Source of the DNA: Sphaerobacter sp.
GTDB taxonomy: Bacteria > Chloroflexota > Chloroflexia > Thermomicrobiales > Thermomicrobiaceae
Length of the DNA: 45,158 bases
NCBI GenBank assembly: GCA_029961075.1
Contig: JASBVL010000018.1
Coordinates: 1-45,158 of the forward strand
Reading direction: 5' to 3'
Shown here: positions 1 to 8,255 of the stretch, in pieces
Layout of the letters: each line of letters begins with the position of its first letter
How positions within the stretch are numbered: position 1 is the stretch's first letter
The notes under the pieces: model-generated
What the model saw: only the letters and a program-made list of their open reading frames with translations
Told to the model about the DNA's origin: nothing
Database searches by the model: none
Program-made: the position numbers and the translations under genes

Positions 1-49
1 GGGCGGTCGCCGCGCGGGCACGCGGCGACGTGGCCCCCAGCCGCCGAGG

Positions 50-1237
50 TCAGGCGGGCTGGCCGAGGTAGGCGAGGGTGGCGCGCACCAGCGTCTCGAC
101 GCCGATCGGCAGCACCTGCTCGTCGATGTCGAAGCGCGGGTGGTGGTGGCCGCCCGTCTTCCCTGCGCCGTCGTTGCGCGAGCCGGCGAAGAAGTAGCAG
201 CCCGGGGCGGCCTCCAGGAAGAAGCTCATGTCCTCGGAGCCCATGGTCGGGGTCGCCTCGACCACATGCTCGGCGCCGACGACCTCGCTCGCCGCGGCGC
301 GCACGATCGCGGTCATGGCGGGGTCGTTCACCGTCGCCGGGACGCCGAAGCGATACTCGACCTCGGCCGTGGCGCCCATGACCGCCGCGACCGCGCGGAT
401 CAGGGCCGGCACCCGCTCGCTGAGCTGGCGGCGGACGTCGGCGTCGAACGTGCGCACGGTGCCCGCGAACTCAGCCTGCCCGGCGATGATGTTGTGGGCG
501 GTGCCGGCGTGGAGCTGGCCCACGGTGACGACGGCCGCCTGCAGCGGGTCCACCTCGCGGCTGACCAGCGACTGGAGCGCGACGACGGCCTGGCAGGCGA
601 CGAGGGTCGCGTCGATGCCGAGATGCGGCTGCGCCGCGTGCGCGCTCCGGCCGCGCACCACCGCGTGGAAGTGGTCGCCGGAGGCCATCAGCGGGCCGGA
701 GCGGACGCCGATGACGCCGACGGGCAGGTCCTGCCAGACGTGCAGGCCGAAGCAGGCATCGACGCGCGGGTTCTCCATGACACCGGCCTCGATCATGGGC
801 TTGGCGCCGCTCACGAGCTCCTCGGCCGGCTGGAAGGCGAACTTGACCGTGCCCGCGATCTCCGCACGCATGCCCGCAAGGATCCGGGCGACCCCGAGCA
901 GGATGGCGGTGTGCGCGTCGTGGCCGCAGGCGTGCATCACGCCGGGGTTCTGCGAGCGATAGGGGACGTCGTTCTCCTCCTCGATCGGCAGCGCGTCCAT
1001 GTCGGCGCGCAGCAGCACGGTCCGGCCGGGCCGGGCGCCACGCAGCACACCGACGACGCCGGTCTTCGCCACGCCGGTCTGCACCTCAAGGTCGAGTGCG
1101 CGCAGCCGCTCGGCGACGACGCGGGCCGTGTTCTCCTCCTGGAATCCCAGCTCGGGGTGCTGGTGGAAGTAGCGCCGGTCAGCGATCAGGTCCGACGTGA
1201 TGCGCTCGACCTCCTGGTCGATCGGACGGTCTGGCAT
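50..1237 (-). CDS. M20 family metallopeptidase / amidohydrolase (N-acyl amino acid hydrolase type)
   Basis: This encodes a 395-residue cytoplasmic zinc hydrolase of the M20D (hippuricase, IAA-amino acid hydrolase, AbgB) type, which removes acyl groups from N-acyl amino acids or related amides. Family motifs are visible: HQHPELGFQE near residues 25-34, HACGHDAH at 102-109 (metal-binding Cys104 and His106), PAEE at 137-140, a dimerisation or lid region with SAHAAQPHLG, and a late GSEDMSFF followed by a His-rich HHHPRFD segment. The length matches the family. An upstream in-frame extension is open but low in complexity. I chose the ATG at 1237 because GAGAGGAAGGGG lies just before it and homology begins there. 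The gene is divergent from the GNAT gene. The exact substrate cannot be told from sequence. Confidence 0.93.
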   Translation of the reverse strand: MPDRPIDQEVERITSDLIADRRYFHQHPELGFQEENTARVVAERLRALDLEVQTGVAKTGVVGVLRGARPGRTVLLRADMDALPIEEENDVPYRSQNPGVMHACGHDAHTAILLGVARILAGMRAEIAGTVKFAFQPAEELVSGAKPMIEAGVMENPRVDACFGLHVWQDLPVGVIGVRSGPLMASGDHFHAVVRGRSAHAAQPHLGIDATLVACQAVVALQSLVSREVDPLQAAVVTVGQLHAGTAHNIIAGQAEFAGTVRTFDADVRRQLSERVPALIRAVAAVMGATAEVEYRFGVPATVNDPAMTAIVRAAASEVVGAEHVVEATPTMGSEDMSFFLEAAPGCYFFAGSRNDGAGKTGGHHHPRFDIDEQVLPIGVETLVRATLAYLGQPA

Positions 1238-1701
1238 GATCGTGTTCCCCTTCCTCTCCTGCCCAGCAGCGTTCGCGGCCGCATGATAGCGCGATACGAT
1301 GCGGCCGGAACGATTGTTGCACCGCGGGGCGGATGTCGGCACCGCGACGGCGCCGCCGGGAGCGACCGCGCGCACGCGACCCAACGGCGGCCCTGGGACG
1401 GCGCGTAGGCGAGGCGAGCGCAAGCCGCGCACCTCCTGTGCATTTCCCGCCGATCTCGGGCATACTGCAGTCCTGGCGAGTCGCTGGGGCCCCCGTGCGG
1501 CGTGGGACGCGGCGCCCGGGCCGGGCGATCCCGCGCCAGCGCGCCCGCGGTCGGCTCGCCGCGGAGCGCGCACGCGCTCTGGATCCGAGACTGGCCCCAC
1601 GCCGCGAGCCGGGCATCCTGGCGGCGGACAGGGGTGCGGGCCATGCGCGGGAGCGGCAGGGACGTCTGCTCGCCGTGCGCTCCCGGGAGGACCACGCCTT
1701 C
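1238..1701. other. Divergent intergenic region
   Basis: This 464-base gap lies between two divergently transcribed genes and must hold both promoters. I see no convincing sigma-70 pair, no RNA gene and no repeat in it. The open frames that cross it are arginine- and alanine-rich and look like GC-driven noise. Confidence 0.5.
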
Positions 1702-2988
1702 ATGGTCGTCCTGCGCAGCTATGAGCCAGCGGATCTCGACGAGGTCTCCCGGCTGCGGGCATCCGTGTACCAGGGCGCCGGTGACGACCACCACGAGTGG
1801 CACGCATCGATCTGGCGCTGGCTGGAGACCCATCCGCTGGCCGCCGAGCTCCACCGCTGGGTGCTGGTAGATGACGACCGGGTGGTCGGCTTCCTGGCCG
1901 CGATGCCGCAGTACTACCGCATCGCGGGCCGGCGAGTGGTCGCGCACACCCCGGGCGACTACATGGTCGACCCGGCCTACGGCTTCCACGCGGTCACCCT
2001 GATGCGCGCCTTGTTCCGCACGGTGACCAACTGCGTGAGCTGCGACTGGCTCCCGTCGGTGACGCGGCTGCAGCGCTGGTTCGGGATGGTGGACGTCGCG
2101 GAGCTGCAGCACGCCGCCAAGGTGCTGACGGTCGCCAGGCTCCCGGTTGCGCTGCCGCGGCCGGTCGGCGGCGTCGTGAACCTGGGGCTGGCCGCCGTGG
2201 ACCGCGTGCTGACGGCGTCGCCGCCGCGCCTCCCGGTGAAGGTGCTGGACGGGTTCGACGAGCGGTTTGATCGGTTCTTCGAGGCGCTCGCGGCCCACTT
2301 CCCCTGCCTGCCGGAGAAGGACGCGGCCTTCTTGCGCTGGCGCTACGGCCCGGGGTCGCCCCAGCGGGCCGAGCCGGTGCTGGCCGTGCTTGAGGGCGAC
2401 GAGCTCCTTGGCTATGCGGTGCTCCGCGTGACGGCGACCGACCGCGCGGGCTATCTGCTCGATCTGACGGTGCGACCGGGCCGGTATGACGTGGCGCGGG
2501 CGCTGCTGGGGCAGGCGATCCACCACTTCCGCGCCGCCGGCGCCAACATCATCCGGTATCGCTTTCTCGCCTCGCCCGTCTCCCCCCGGCCGCGCGACCT
2601 CTGGCGGCTGGGCTTCTTCCCACGCAAGCAGCGCCATCGCTTGCAGGTGAAATTCGCCGAGCACGAGACGACGGTTTACGGCTGGGCGTGGCTGACGGCG
2701 CCGCCGCGTCCGTGTGGCCGGCGCGGAAGGCCCATGAGCGCTCGGCGCATCTTCTTGAGGCGGTGCCCTTTCGGCGCTCCGGGCCGGCGGGCTCAGCTCT
2801 TGCCAGCCGGTTCCCCTGACCCGGAGGAAGCCGGTTTCGCCGGGCGGCGGATTTTGCCGAGGGGTGCGCCGGAGGCCTTTCGGGGCCATCTCCTTCGGCC
2901 GCTGACGGCCAGCTCGCGCCCGTTGATCGCCCAGATCTCCTCACGCGCTGGCCTGACCGTCATGGCCCGCTCCGGGTCCCGGTGGTGA
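1702..2988 (+). CDS. GNAT-like N-acetyltransferase with unusual C-terminal tail
   Basis: This is a 428-residue protein whose first two thirds look like a double GNAT fold. An N-terminal half starts RSYEPADLDEVSRLRASVY and carries VDDDRVVGFLAAMP. A second half has VLEGDELLGYAVLRV and a GRYDVARALLGQAI helix typical of acetyl-CoA binding. It would transfer an acyl group from CoA to an amine, but the substrate is unknown. The ATG at 1702 is preceded by GGGAGG at 1685-1690. After about residue 335 the sequence turns into a proline- and arginine-rich tail with no family character. It overlaps the end of the aminotransferase gene by 29 bases, so a frameshift or lost stop near 2690-2700 is possible. 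The core call is firm and the C-terminus is not. Confidence 0.72.
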   Translation: MVVLRSYEPADLDEVSRLRASVYQGAGDDHHEWHASIWRWLETHPLAAELHRWVLVDDDRVVGFLAAMPQYYRIAGRRVVAHTPGDYMVDPAYGFHAVTLMRALFRTVTNCVSCDWLPSVTRLQRWFGMVDVAELQHAAKVLTVARLPVALPRPVGGVVNLGLAAVDRVLTASPPRLPVKVLDGFDERFDRFFEALAAHFPCLPEKDAAFLRWRYGPGSPQRAEPVLAVLEGDELLGYAVLRVTATDRAGYLLDLTVRPGRYDVARALLGQAIHHFRAAGANIIRYRFLASPVSPRPRDLWRLGFFPRKQRHRLQVKFAEHETTVYGWAWLTAPPRPCGRRGRPMSARRIFLRRCPFGAPGRRAQLLPAGSPDPEEAGFAGRRILPRGAPEAFRGHLLRPLTASSRPLIAQISSRAGLTVMARSGSRW

Positions 2989-4168
2989 GCGCCGCCGCGA
3001 TGACGCCGCCCAGCCGCTCGATCGCCGCCGCCAGGCGCTCCTCCGGCAGGGTGGAGAAGCCGATGCGCAGGCTGGCGCTCGGCCGGAGGTCGGGGTAGAA
3101 GACGCTGCCGGGCAGGTAGATGACCCCGGCGGCCGCTGCGGCCGACAGGAGCTCCCGCGCGTCGAGCCCCGCGGGCAGTGTCACCCAGGCGAAGAAGCCC
3201 CCGCAGGGCCGCGTCCAGCGCACACCGTCTGGCATATAGCGCTCCAGCAGCGCCTGGAGCGTCTCCCAGCGGGCCCGATACACCCGGCGCGCCGCGTCGA
3301 GGTGGGCGTCGAACCAGCTATCGGCGCAGGCGCGCACGACGGCCCGCTGCACCAGCCGATCACCCTGGATGTCGACGGCCTCCTTGGCGTCGATCAGCAG
3401 GCGCATCAGCGCCGCGGGCGCCGCGATCCAGCCCATGCGCAGCGCGGGCGCCAGCGTCTTCGAGAAGGTGCCGAGGTAGATCACGTGCGGATCGAGCGCG
3501 CGGAGCGGACCCGGGTCGGCCTCAAACCACAGCTCGCCGTACGGGTCGTCCTCGACGATCGGCACGTCGAAGCGCGCCGCCAGCGCCAGGATCTCCTGGC
3601 GCCGGGCCGCCCCGCCGGTGACGCCGGTGGGGTTCTGGAAGGTGGCGACGGTGTAGATGAACTTCGGCCGCGGCGGCGTGGCCAGCGCGCGCTCCAGCGC
3701 GGCGGGGAGCAGCCCCTGCTCGTCGATGGGGACCGGCACGATGTCGGCCTCGTAGTGATCGAACACCTGGAACGCGCCGAAGTAGCCGGGCGCCTCGATG
3801 ACCACGCGGTCGCCCGGGTCGAGCAGGAGGCGCGCGATCAGGTCGATGCCCTGCTGGGCGCCCGCGGTGACCACGATGGTATCCGGGTCCACGTCGGCGC
3901 CCCGCCGCCGCATCCGACTGGCGATCAGCTCGCGCAGGGGGCGGTGGCCCTGGGTCTCGTCGTAGGCGAAGGTTGCCGGCTCGGCCTCGGCCCACACCTG
4001 GCGCGTGGCCGCTGCCAGGCGCTCGATCGGCAGGCACTCGACGGGCGGGACGCCGCCCGCCAGCGAGATCGCGTCGGGGTGCGCCGGCAGGCTGTCGAAG
4101 TCGAAACGAAGCGACGGGAAGATGCGCGCGGCGCGGCGGGCGAGGCGGGCGTCCCAGGCGCTGCTCAC
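2960..4168 (-). CDS. PLP-dependent aminotransferase, class I/II (2-aminoadipate / LysN-like)
   Basis: This encodes a 402-residue fold-type I aminotransferase. Landmarks are SLAGGVPP at 35-42, TAGAQQGIDL at 101-110 (phosphate-binding start), FQNPTG at 177-182 (Asn179 to the PLP ring), VEDDPYGEL at 205-213 and the Schiff-base lysine Lys237 in GTFSKTLAPALRMGW. This pattern fits the MocR/LysN/2-aminoadipate aminotransferase branch, which acts on aromatic, branched or aminoadipate substrates. The specific acceptor is not decidable. The start is GTG at 4168 with GGGAGG upstream. It overlaps the stop of the upstream AlaX gene by four bases (GTGA), so the two are probably translated in a coupled way. 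Its 3' end overlaps the convergent GNAT reading frame. Confidence 0.93.
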   Translation of the reverse strand: MSSAWDARLARRAARIFPSLRFDFDSLPAHPDAISLAGGVPPVECLPIERLAAATRQVWAEAEPATFAYDETQGHRPLRELIASRMRRRGADVDPDTIVVTAGAQQGIDLIARLLLDPGDRVVIEAPGYFGAFQVFDHYEADIVPVPIDEQGLLPAALERALATPPRPKFIYTVATFQNPTGVTGGAARRQEILALAARFDVPIVEDDPYGELWFEADPGPLRALDPHVIYLGTFSKTLAPALRMGWIAAPAALMRLLIDAKEAVDIQGDRLVQRAVVRACADSWFDAHLDAARRVYRARWETLQALLERYMPDGVRWTRPCGGFFAWVTLPAGLDARELLSAAAAAGVIYLPGSVFYPDLRPSASLRIGFSTLPEERLAAAIERLGGVIAAALTTGTRSGP

Positions 4169-4911
4169 GGCCTGTCCTCCCTGTCGGCCGCGTCGTCGAC
4201 GAGCGCGATCTCCAGCCGCTTGTTGATCCGGCCCTTGCTGCGCGTGCCGATCACCGTGAGGCCGCCGATCTCCCGCGTGTTGCGCACGTGGGTGCCGCCG
4301 TCGGCCTGGAGGTCCAGCCCCGCGATCTCGACGACGCGGATCTCGCGGATGTGCTCAGGCAGCAGGTTGACCTTGGTGCGGATCAGATCGGGGATCTGGA
4401 ACGCCTCCTCGCGCAGCAGCGTGCGCCAGGAGATCGGCAGCCCGGCGCGGATGCGCTCGTTGGCCAGCTCCTCGATGCGGGCGACGCGCGCCGGGTTGAG
4501 GTCTTCCAGCTCGAAGTCCATGCGCGCCTTGTCGGGACCCATGTTGCCGCCGGTCACCAGCGCGCCGTATTCGCGGAAGACGACCCCGCAGAGGACGTGC
4601 AGCGCGGAGTGCATGCGCATGAGCCGGTAGCGGCGATCCCAGTCGATCTCGCCCCGGAGCTGGGTGCCGGGCGCGGGCGGCGGCCCACCCGCCAGGGTGT
4701 GGACGATCTGCCCGTCCTCGCGCCCGATGCTCACCACCTGCCAGGTCCGCGCGCCGTCGGTGAGGATGCCGAGGTCATGCGGCTGGCCGCCGCCACCGGG
4801 GTAGAACGCGGTCCGGTCCAGGATCACGCCGGTCTCGCCCACCACCGCGGTCACCGTGGCATCGAACGCACGGAGGTAGCTGTCGTCCAGGTACAGCAGC
4901 GCAGTCGTCAC
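4165..4911 (-). CDS. Alanyl-tRNA editing protein, AlaX family
   Basis: This encodes a 248-residue free-standing editing protein related to the second half of AlaRS. It hydrolyses mischarged Ser- or Gly-tRNA(Ala). It has GGGGQPHD at 39-46, the metal-binding HSALH (His101 and His105) and a late GGTH (His208). The cysteine of the classical CGGTH motif is Asp204 here (ADGGTH), so the metal site differs from AlaRS. As I recall, some AlaX branches carry this change. Two GTG codons are possible. I prefer 4911 because GAGGGG at 4921-4926 is spaced about nine bases from it, while GTG at 4920 touches that site. It is the first gene of a two-gene unit with the aminotransferase. Confidence 0.88.
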   Translation of the reverse strand: MTTALLYLDDSYLRAFDATVTAVVGETGVILDRTAFYPGGGGQPHDLGILTDGARTWQVVSIGREDGQIVHTLAGGPPPAPGTQLRGEIDWDRRYRLMRMHSALHVLCGVVFREYGALVTGGNMGPDKARMDFELEDLNPARVARIEELANERIRAGLPISWRTLLREEAFQIPDLIRTKVNLLPEHIREIRVVEIAGLDLQADGGTHVRNTREIGGLTVIGTRSKGRINKRLEIALVDDAADREDRP

Positions 4912-5179
4912 CGAACCCACCCCTCGACGGATCGATCTGTCCTGCGTCAGAGCGCGATGTTAGTGAGGGTGGCCTGGCGCTGTCAAGCGCCCGCCACCGG
5001 CACCGGGCTTGCGTGCGCCGAGCCGCGGGGCGGCCGGCGCGGGACGTCCGCTGCCCCAATTCTTGTGCAGGATACTGGCCGCGGCTCGTCAGGCTGGCGG
5101 GCGCGTGAGATGATTAGGCTAGGTGTGCCCGCGGGCGGCGCGGGATGCGGATTGATCCGGACGGGGAGACAGCAAGCGC

Positions 5180-6844
5180 ATGGCGCGGCCACGGTTACGA
5201 GTGATCCCGCTGGGCGGGGTAGGCGAGGTCGGCAAGAATCTCACGGTCTATGAGTACCGGGGAGATCTGATCGTGATCGACGCCGGAGCAAAGTTCCCCG
5301 AGGAGGAGATGCGCGGGGTCGATCTCATCGTGCCCGACATCACCTACGTCAAGGAGCGTGCCGACCGGCTGCGCGGTATTCTCATCACCCACGGGCACGA
5401 GGACCACATCGGCGGACTCCCCTATCTGCTACCCCAACTGCGGTCGCACGCCCCCATCCCCATCTACGGCTCGGCGCTGGCGATCGCCTACGCCGAGGCC
5501 AAGCTGGACGAAGCGGGCGTGCTGGACCTGGCCGAGTTCCACGTCGTCGAGCCCGGGAAGCAGTACCCGCTCGGCAAGCACCTCCAGGCCGAGTTCGTGC
5601 CCGTGACCCACAGCATCCCGGGCAGCTTCGCGATCGCGCTCCGCACCCCCCTCGGCTGGGCCGTCCACACCGGCGACTACAAGTTCGACCCGACCCCGCC
5701 GCTCGGCCCGCCGACGGACGAGGCGCGGCTCCGCGAGCTGGGCAACGAGGGCGTGCTGGTGCTCCTCTCCGACGCCGTGCGCGTCGAGCGGCCGGGGCAC
5801 ACCCCCTCGGAGGCGGTCGTGAGCGAGACGCTGCATCGCGTCATCGGCGAGGCGCGCGGCCGCGTCGTGCTCACCACCTTCGCCTCGAACATCACCCGCA
5901 TCGACCAGGCGATCCGCGCCGCGTACCGGCACGGCCGCAAGGTCGCCATCTCCGGGCGCAGCATGGAGCAGAGCACGCGGATCGCGAGCGAGCTCGGCTA
6001 TCTCAACCCGCCGCCGGACACGATCATCCCGGTCGAGGTGGCGAGCAAGCTCCCGCGCGAGCAGGTGCTCTTCCTGACCACGGGCAGCCAGGGGGAGGCG
6101 ACGGCGGCGCTGGCGCGGATCGCCAGCGGCGAGCATCCGGCGATCAAGCTCCAGCGGGGCGACACGGTCATCTTCTCCGCGACGCCGGTGCCGGGCAACG
6201 AGGACACCGTCTCGCAGACGATCGACCAGCTCTTCCGCCGCGGGGTGCACGTGGTGTACGCGGCCCTCGAGCCGACGATCCACGTTTCGGGCCACGCCAG
6301 CCGCGATGAGCTGCGCTTCATGCTCCGCCTGCTCCGTCCTCGGTTCTGCGTGCCGATCCACGGCGAGTACCGGCACCTGGCGCTCTACCGCGACCTGGCG
6401 ATGGAGATGGGCCTGAACGAGGCGCAGATCCTGCTGCCGGAGATCGGCAGCGCCATGAGCTTCGGCCGCGACTCCGCCCGGCGCGAGCACCCGGTGCCGT
6501 CCGGCGCGGTGCTGGTCGACATCATCGGCAACCGCAACGTGATCCTGCGGCGGCGGGACGAGATCGCCGCCACCGGGGTGATCATCGCGACCATGATCGT
6601 GGATCGAGACAGCCGCCAGTTGATCGCGGGGCCCGACGTGTCGGCGCAGGGGCTGGACGGGCAGATCGACGACAAGGTGCTGAAGCGGGCGGAGGAGGAC
6701 TTGCGCCGCTTCCTGCAGAAGCGCCAGAAGGGCGGCTTCAGCTACGGCTACCTCGTGAGCCGGACGAAGAACGTGTTGAGCCGCCAGATCTACCGCGACG
6801 CCAAGATCCGCCCCATGATCCTGCCGGTCATCAGCGAGCTGTAG
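5180..6844 (+). CDS. rnj: Ribonuclease J
   Basis: This encodes a 554-residue metallo-beta-lactamase/beta-CASP nuclease that acts as both endonuclease and 5'-3' exonuclease in mRNA decay and rRNA processing. The N-terminus (PLGGVGEVGKN) is diagnostic for RNase J. The zinc motif is THGHEDHIGG (His71, His73, Asp75, His76), followed by VTHSIPGS and HTGDYKFD. The beta-CASP region carries TGSQGE and the late HVSGHASRDE and PIHGEYRHL. Length matches the family. The ATG at 5180 is preceded by GGGGAG. The gene stands alone, and a perfect palindromic repeat begins about 64 bases after its stop and may serve as its terminator. Confidence 0.97.
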   Translation: MARPRLRVIPLGGVGEVGKNLTVYEYRGDLIVIDAGAKFPEEEMRGVDLIVPDITYVKERADRLRGILITHGHEDHIGGLPYLLPQLRSHAPIPIYGSALAIAYAEAKLDEAGVLDLAEFHVVEPGKQYPLGKHLQAEFVPVTHSIPGSFAIALRTPLGWAVHTGDYKFDPTPPLGPPTDEARLRELGNEGVLVLLSDAVRVERPGHTPSEAVVSETLHRVIGEARGRVVLTTFASNITRIDQAIRAAYRHGRKVAISGRSMEQSTRIASELGYLNPPPDTIIPVEVASKLPREQVLFLTTGSQGEATAALARIASGEHPAIKLQRGDTVIFSATPVPGNEDTVSQTIDQLFRRGVHVVYAALEPTIHVSGHASRDELRFMLRLLRPRFCVPIHGEYRHLALYRDLAMEMGLNEAQILLPEIGSAMSFGRDSARREHPVPSGAVLVDIIGNRNVILRRRDEIAATGVIIATMIVDRDSRQLIAGPDVSAQGLDGQIDDKVLKRAEEDLRRFLQKRQKGGFSYGYLVSRTKNVLSRQIYRDAKIRPMILPVISEL

Positions 6845-6907
6845 GCGCGTCGCAGCGCGGTTCGGGGCCAGGCGGATCCCGACCGGCAGCGAGTGCCGGG
6901 CCTACTC

Positions 6908-6970
6908 GGTAGGGGCGGGGCTTGTCCCCGCCCGCGTGAGATACGGGCGGGGACAAGCCCCGCCCCTACC
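6908..6970. repeat. REPIN: two inverted REP arms (perfect 27-bp inverted repeat)
   Basis: The left arm at 6908-6934 begins GGTAGGGGCGGGGCTTGTCC. Its exact reverse complement lies at 6944-6970, separated by nine bases. Each arm is itself a small hairpin (GCGGGG, loop CTTGT, CCCCGC). Two REP-like palindromes in inverted order is the architecture called a REPIN. The right arm overlaps the 3' end of the RAYT frame, which uses the CTA/TAG inside it as its last stop. It can also act as an RNA hairpin that ends rnj transcripts. Confidence 0.9.
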
Positions 6971-7543
6971 ATAATGGGTCGGACGACAAGTCAAACACCA
7001 GCGACCCGGAGAACGGGTACTCCGTCCACGTCGCGACGAGTCCTCGGCGAACCGGGTTCTCCAGGATCTAGCGCAGGTGTTTGTCTGTGTCCTCCTCCCG
7101 GCGCACGATGTGGTCGTAGAAGCTTCGCTGCCAGAGGGAACCCTGCACCCCGTGGTTCCACGCGATCCTGGTCGTCCGGCCTTTGAACGCGCGGATGAAA
7201 TCGATCAGGCTGGTGTCGCCTACCACCTCGAGCAGCAGATGCAGGTGATCTGGCATGGAGCAGTACGCCAGCACCTCAATGCCATCGCGCTCAGCTCGCT
7301 CGCGCAAGATGTCCAGGCAACCGCTCGTGAACGCCGCGTCCGCGAAGACCGGCCGGCGGCCAGCCACGCCGAGGGTGATGGTCGCCTGCGTGTGCGGCAC
7401 GCGGTAGACGTCCGCGGGCGATCGAATGCGTTTCCGTTGTGGCCGGTCGCCCATCATCGCCCTACCCCCGGTCAGCGCACGACGAAGCCCCGACACCGCG
7501 CCTGGTGCACGACACGGCTTCCGATCCATTATGGTAGGGGCGC
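6961..7543. mobile_element. RAYT unit bounded by a 17-bp inverted repeat
   Basis: The bases at 6961-6977 (CGCCCCTACCATAATGG) recur as the exact reverse complement at 7527-7543, on either side of the RAYT frame. The outer parts of both copies run into REP arms. This suggests the gene and its flanking REP sequences form one 583-base unit, possibly once mobilised together. I did not identify a target-site duplication. Confidence 0.6.
6966..7457 (-). pseudogene. REP-associated tyrosine transposase (RAYT, IS200-like Y1), interrupted by amber codon
   Basis: The frame from ATG 7457 encodes a Y1/HUH transposase-like protein. It has an HUH motif (CSMPDHLHLLLE), then FIRAFKGRTTRIAW, GSLWQRSFYDHIVRREED and LR. 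A TAG at 7068-7070 then stops it after 129 residues. Reading on in the same frame gives ILENPVRRGLVATWTEYPFS to the next stop at 6966. RAYTs normally read LRYILENPVRAGLV at this point, so the stop replaces a tyrosine by a single-base change (TAC or TAT to TAG). That tyrosine aligns with the nucleophile of Y1 transposases as I recall the family, so the protein should be dead. Copies of a 17-base inverted repeat flank the gene (6961-6977 and 7527-7543). A weak GGGGGTAGGG precedes the chosen start. Confidence 0.85.
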
Positions 7544-7615
7544 GGCTTTTCGAACGGAGCACCGCCCGACCCGGCACAGCGGCCACTCTGGGCGGGGACA
7601 AGCCCCGCCCCTACC
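7535..7615. repeat. Degenerate REPIN
   Basis: The left arm starts GGTAGGGGCGCGGCTTTT at about 7535 and is decayed. The right arm, GGGCGGGGACAAGCCCCGCC and onward, at 7590-7615 is identical to the right arm of the intact REPIN at 6944-6970. The spacing between arms is larger than in the intact copy. Confidence 0.75.
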
Positions 7616-7635
7616 GGTGACTCACGCCGTTCTGC

Positions 7636-7708
7636 GGTAGGGGAGGGCCTGGTGCCCTCCCGCGTGACGAATTGGGCGGCTCCGTCCGGGACAAGCCCCG
7701 CCTCTACC
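7636..7708. repeat. Hybrid REPIN with a variant REP arm
   Basis: The left arm at 7636-7664 begins GGTAGGGGAGGGCCTGGTGC, a second REP subtype in which the stem is GGGAGGGC...GCCCTCCC. The right arm near 7687-7708 (GGGACAAGCCCCGCCTCTAC) is a slightly decayed copy of the first subtype. The same variant left arm occurs in inverted form at 20492-20520. Confidence 0.7.
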
Positions 7709-7815
7709 GGAGGACAGACGCCCAGCCCGCGCGCCGTGCCGTGCGGTCGGCGTCGGGCCGCGGGCGGAGGCTCGTTCGAGTTGCCCCCGCCCCGCGAAGA
7801 CGCTGAGTGTTCCCG

Positions 7816-8160
7816 TCACCGCGTCATGGCGATGATGACGGCTACCAGGGCGCACAGGCCGGCCAGGGCGGACGAGGCGGCGACGGCGACGTTGCGCCCC
7901 ACTCGCTTGCGCAGCGGGATGGCGAGCGCGATGGCGGGAATGGTCAGCAGGCCGAAGAGGACATGGGTCCAGGGCATGATGTCGGGGTGCTGGATGTACA
8001 GGATGATCCCCATGATGATCTGGACACCGAGGAGCGCGTGCGCGGTGCCGGTGAGCCAGGCTGGGAGCCCCTGGCGCCGGGCGAGGATCCAGGACGCGAT
8101 CGCGATCCCGAGATAGACGATCACCAGCAACTCACCCAGGCCGCCGTGTGCGTTCGCCAT
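7816..8160 (-). CDS. Small four-helix membrane protein
   Basis: This encodes 114 residues with about four hydrophobic segments: LLVIVYLGIAIASWILA, a TGTAHALLGVQIIMGIILYI helix, HVLFGLLTIPAIALAIPL and a C-terminal ALAGLCALVAVIIAM. It would sit in the cytoplasmic membrane. The histidines in TAHALLG, YIQHPD and THVLFG are spaced as in small haem-associated membrane proteins, but that is a guess and I do not recognise the family. I chose the ATG at 8160 because AAGGAGG lies five bases before it. The GTG at 8166 overlaps that ribosome binding site. It lies next to the metal-dependent hydrolase gene on the same strand, but the gap of about 95 bases argues against a tight operon. Confidence 0.75.
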   Translation of the reverse strand: MANAHGGLGELLVIVYLGIAIASWILARRQGLPAWLTGTAHALLGVQIIMGIILYIQHPDIMPWTHVLFGLLTIPAIALAIPLRKRVGRNVAVAASSALAGLCALVAVIIAMTR

Positions 8161-8255
8161 CTCCACCTCCTTGTCGGCCGGCCGGCGTCGGCCAGCTCCG
8201 CGCCGGCCACAGTAGCGGCTCGGGCCTATTATGCCCGAGGCGTGCGGCGCGGTCG

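Larger units (their letters stand above)
7458..7815. other. Intergenic REP-rich region
   Basis: No gene is visible in this 358-base stretch. It consists largely of the two REPIN copies listed separately plus low-complexity GC-rich filler. Confidence 0.6.
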
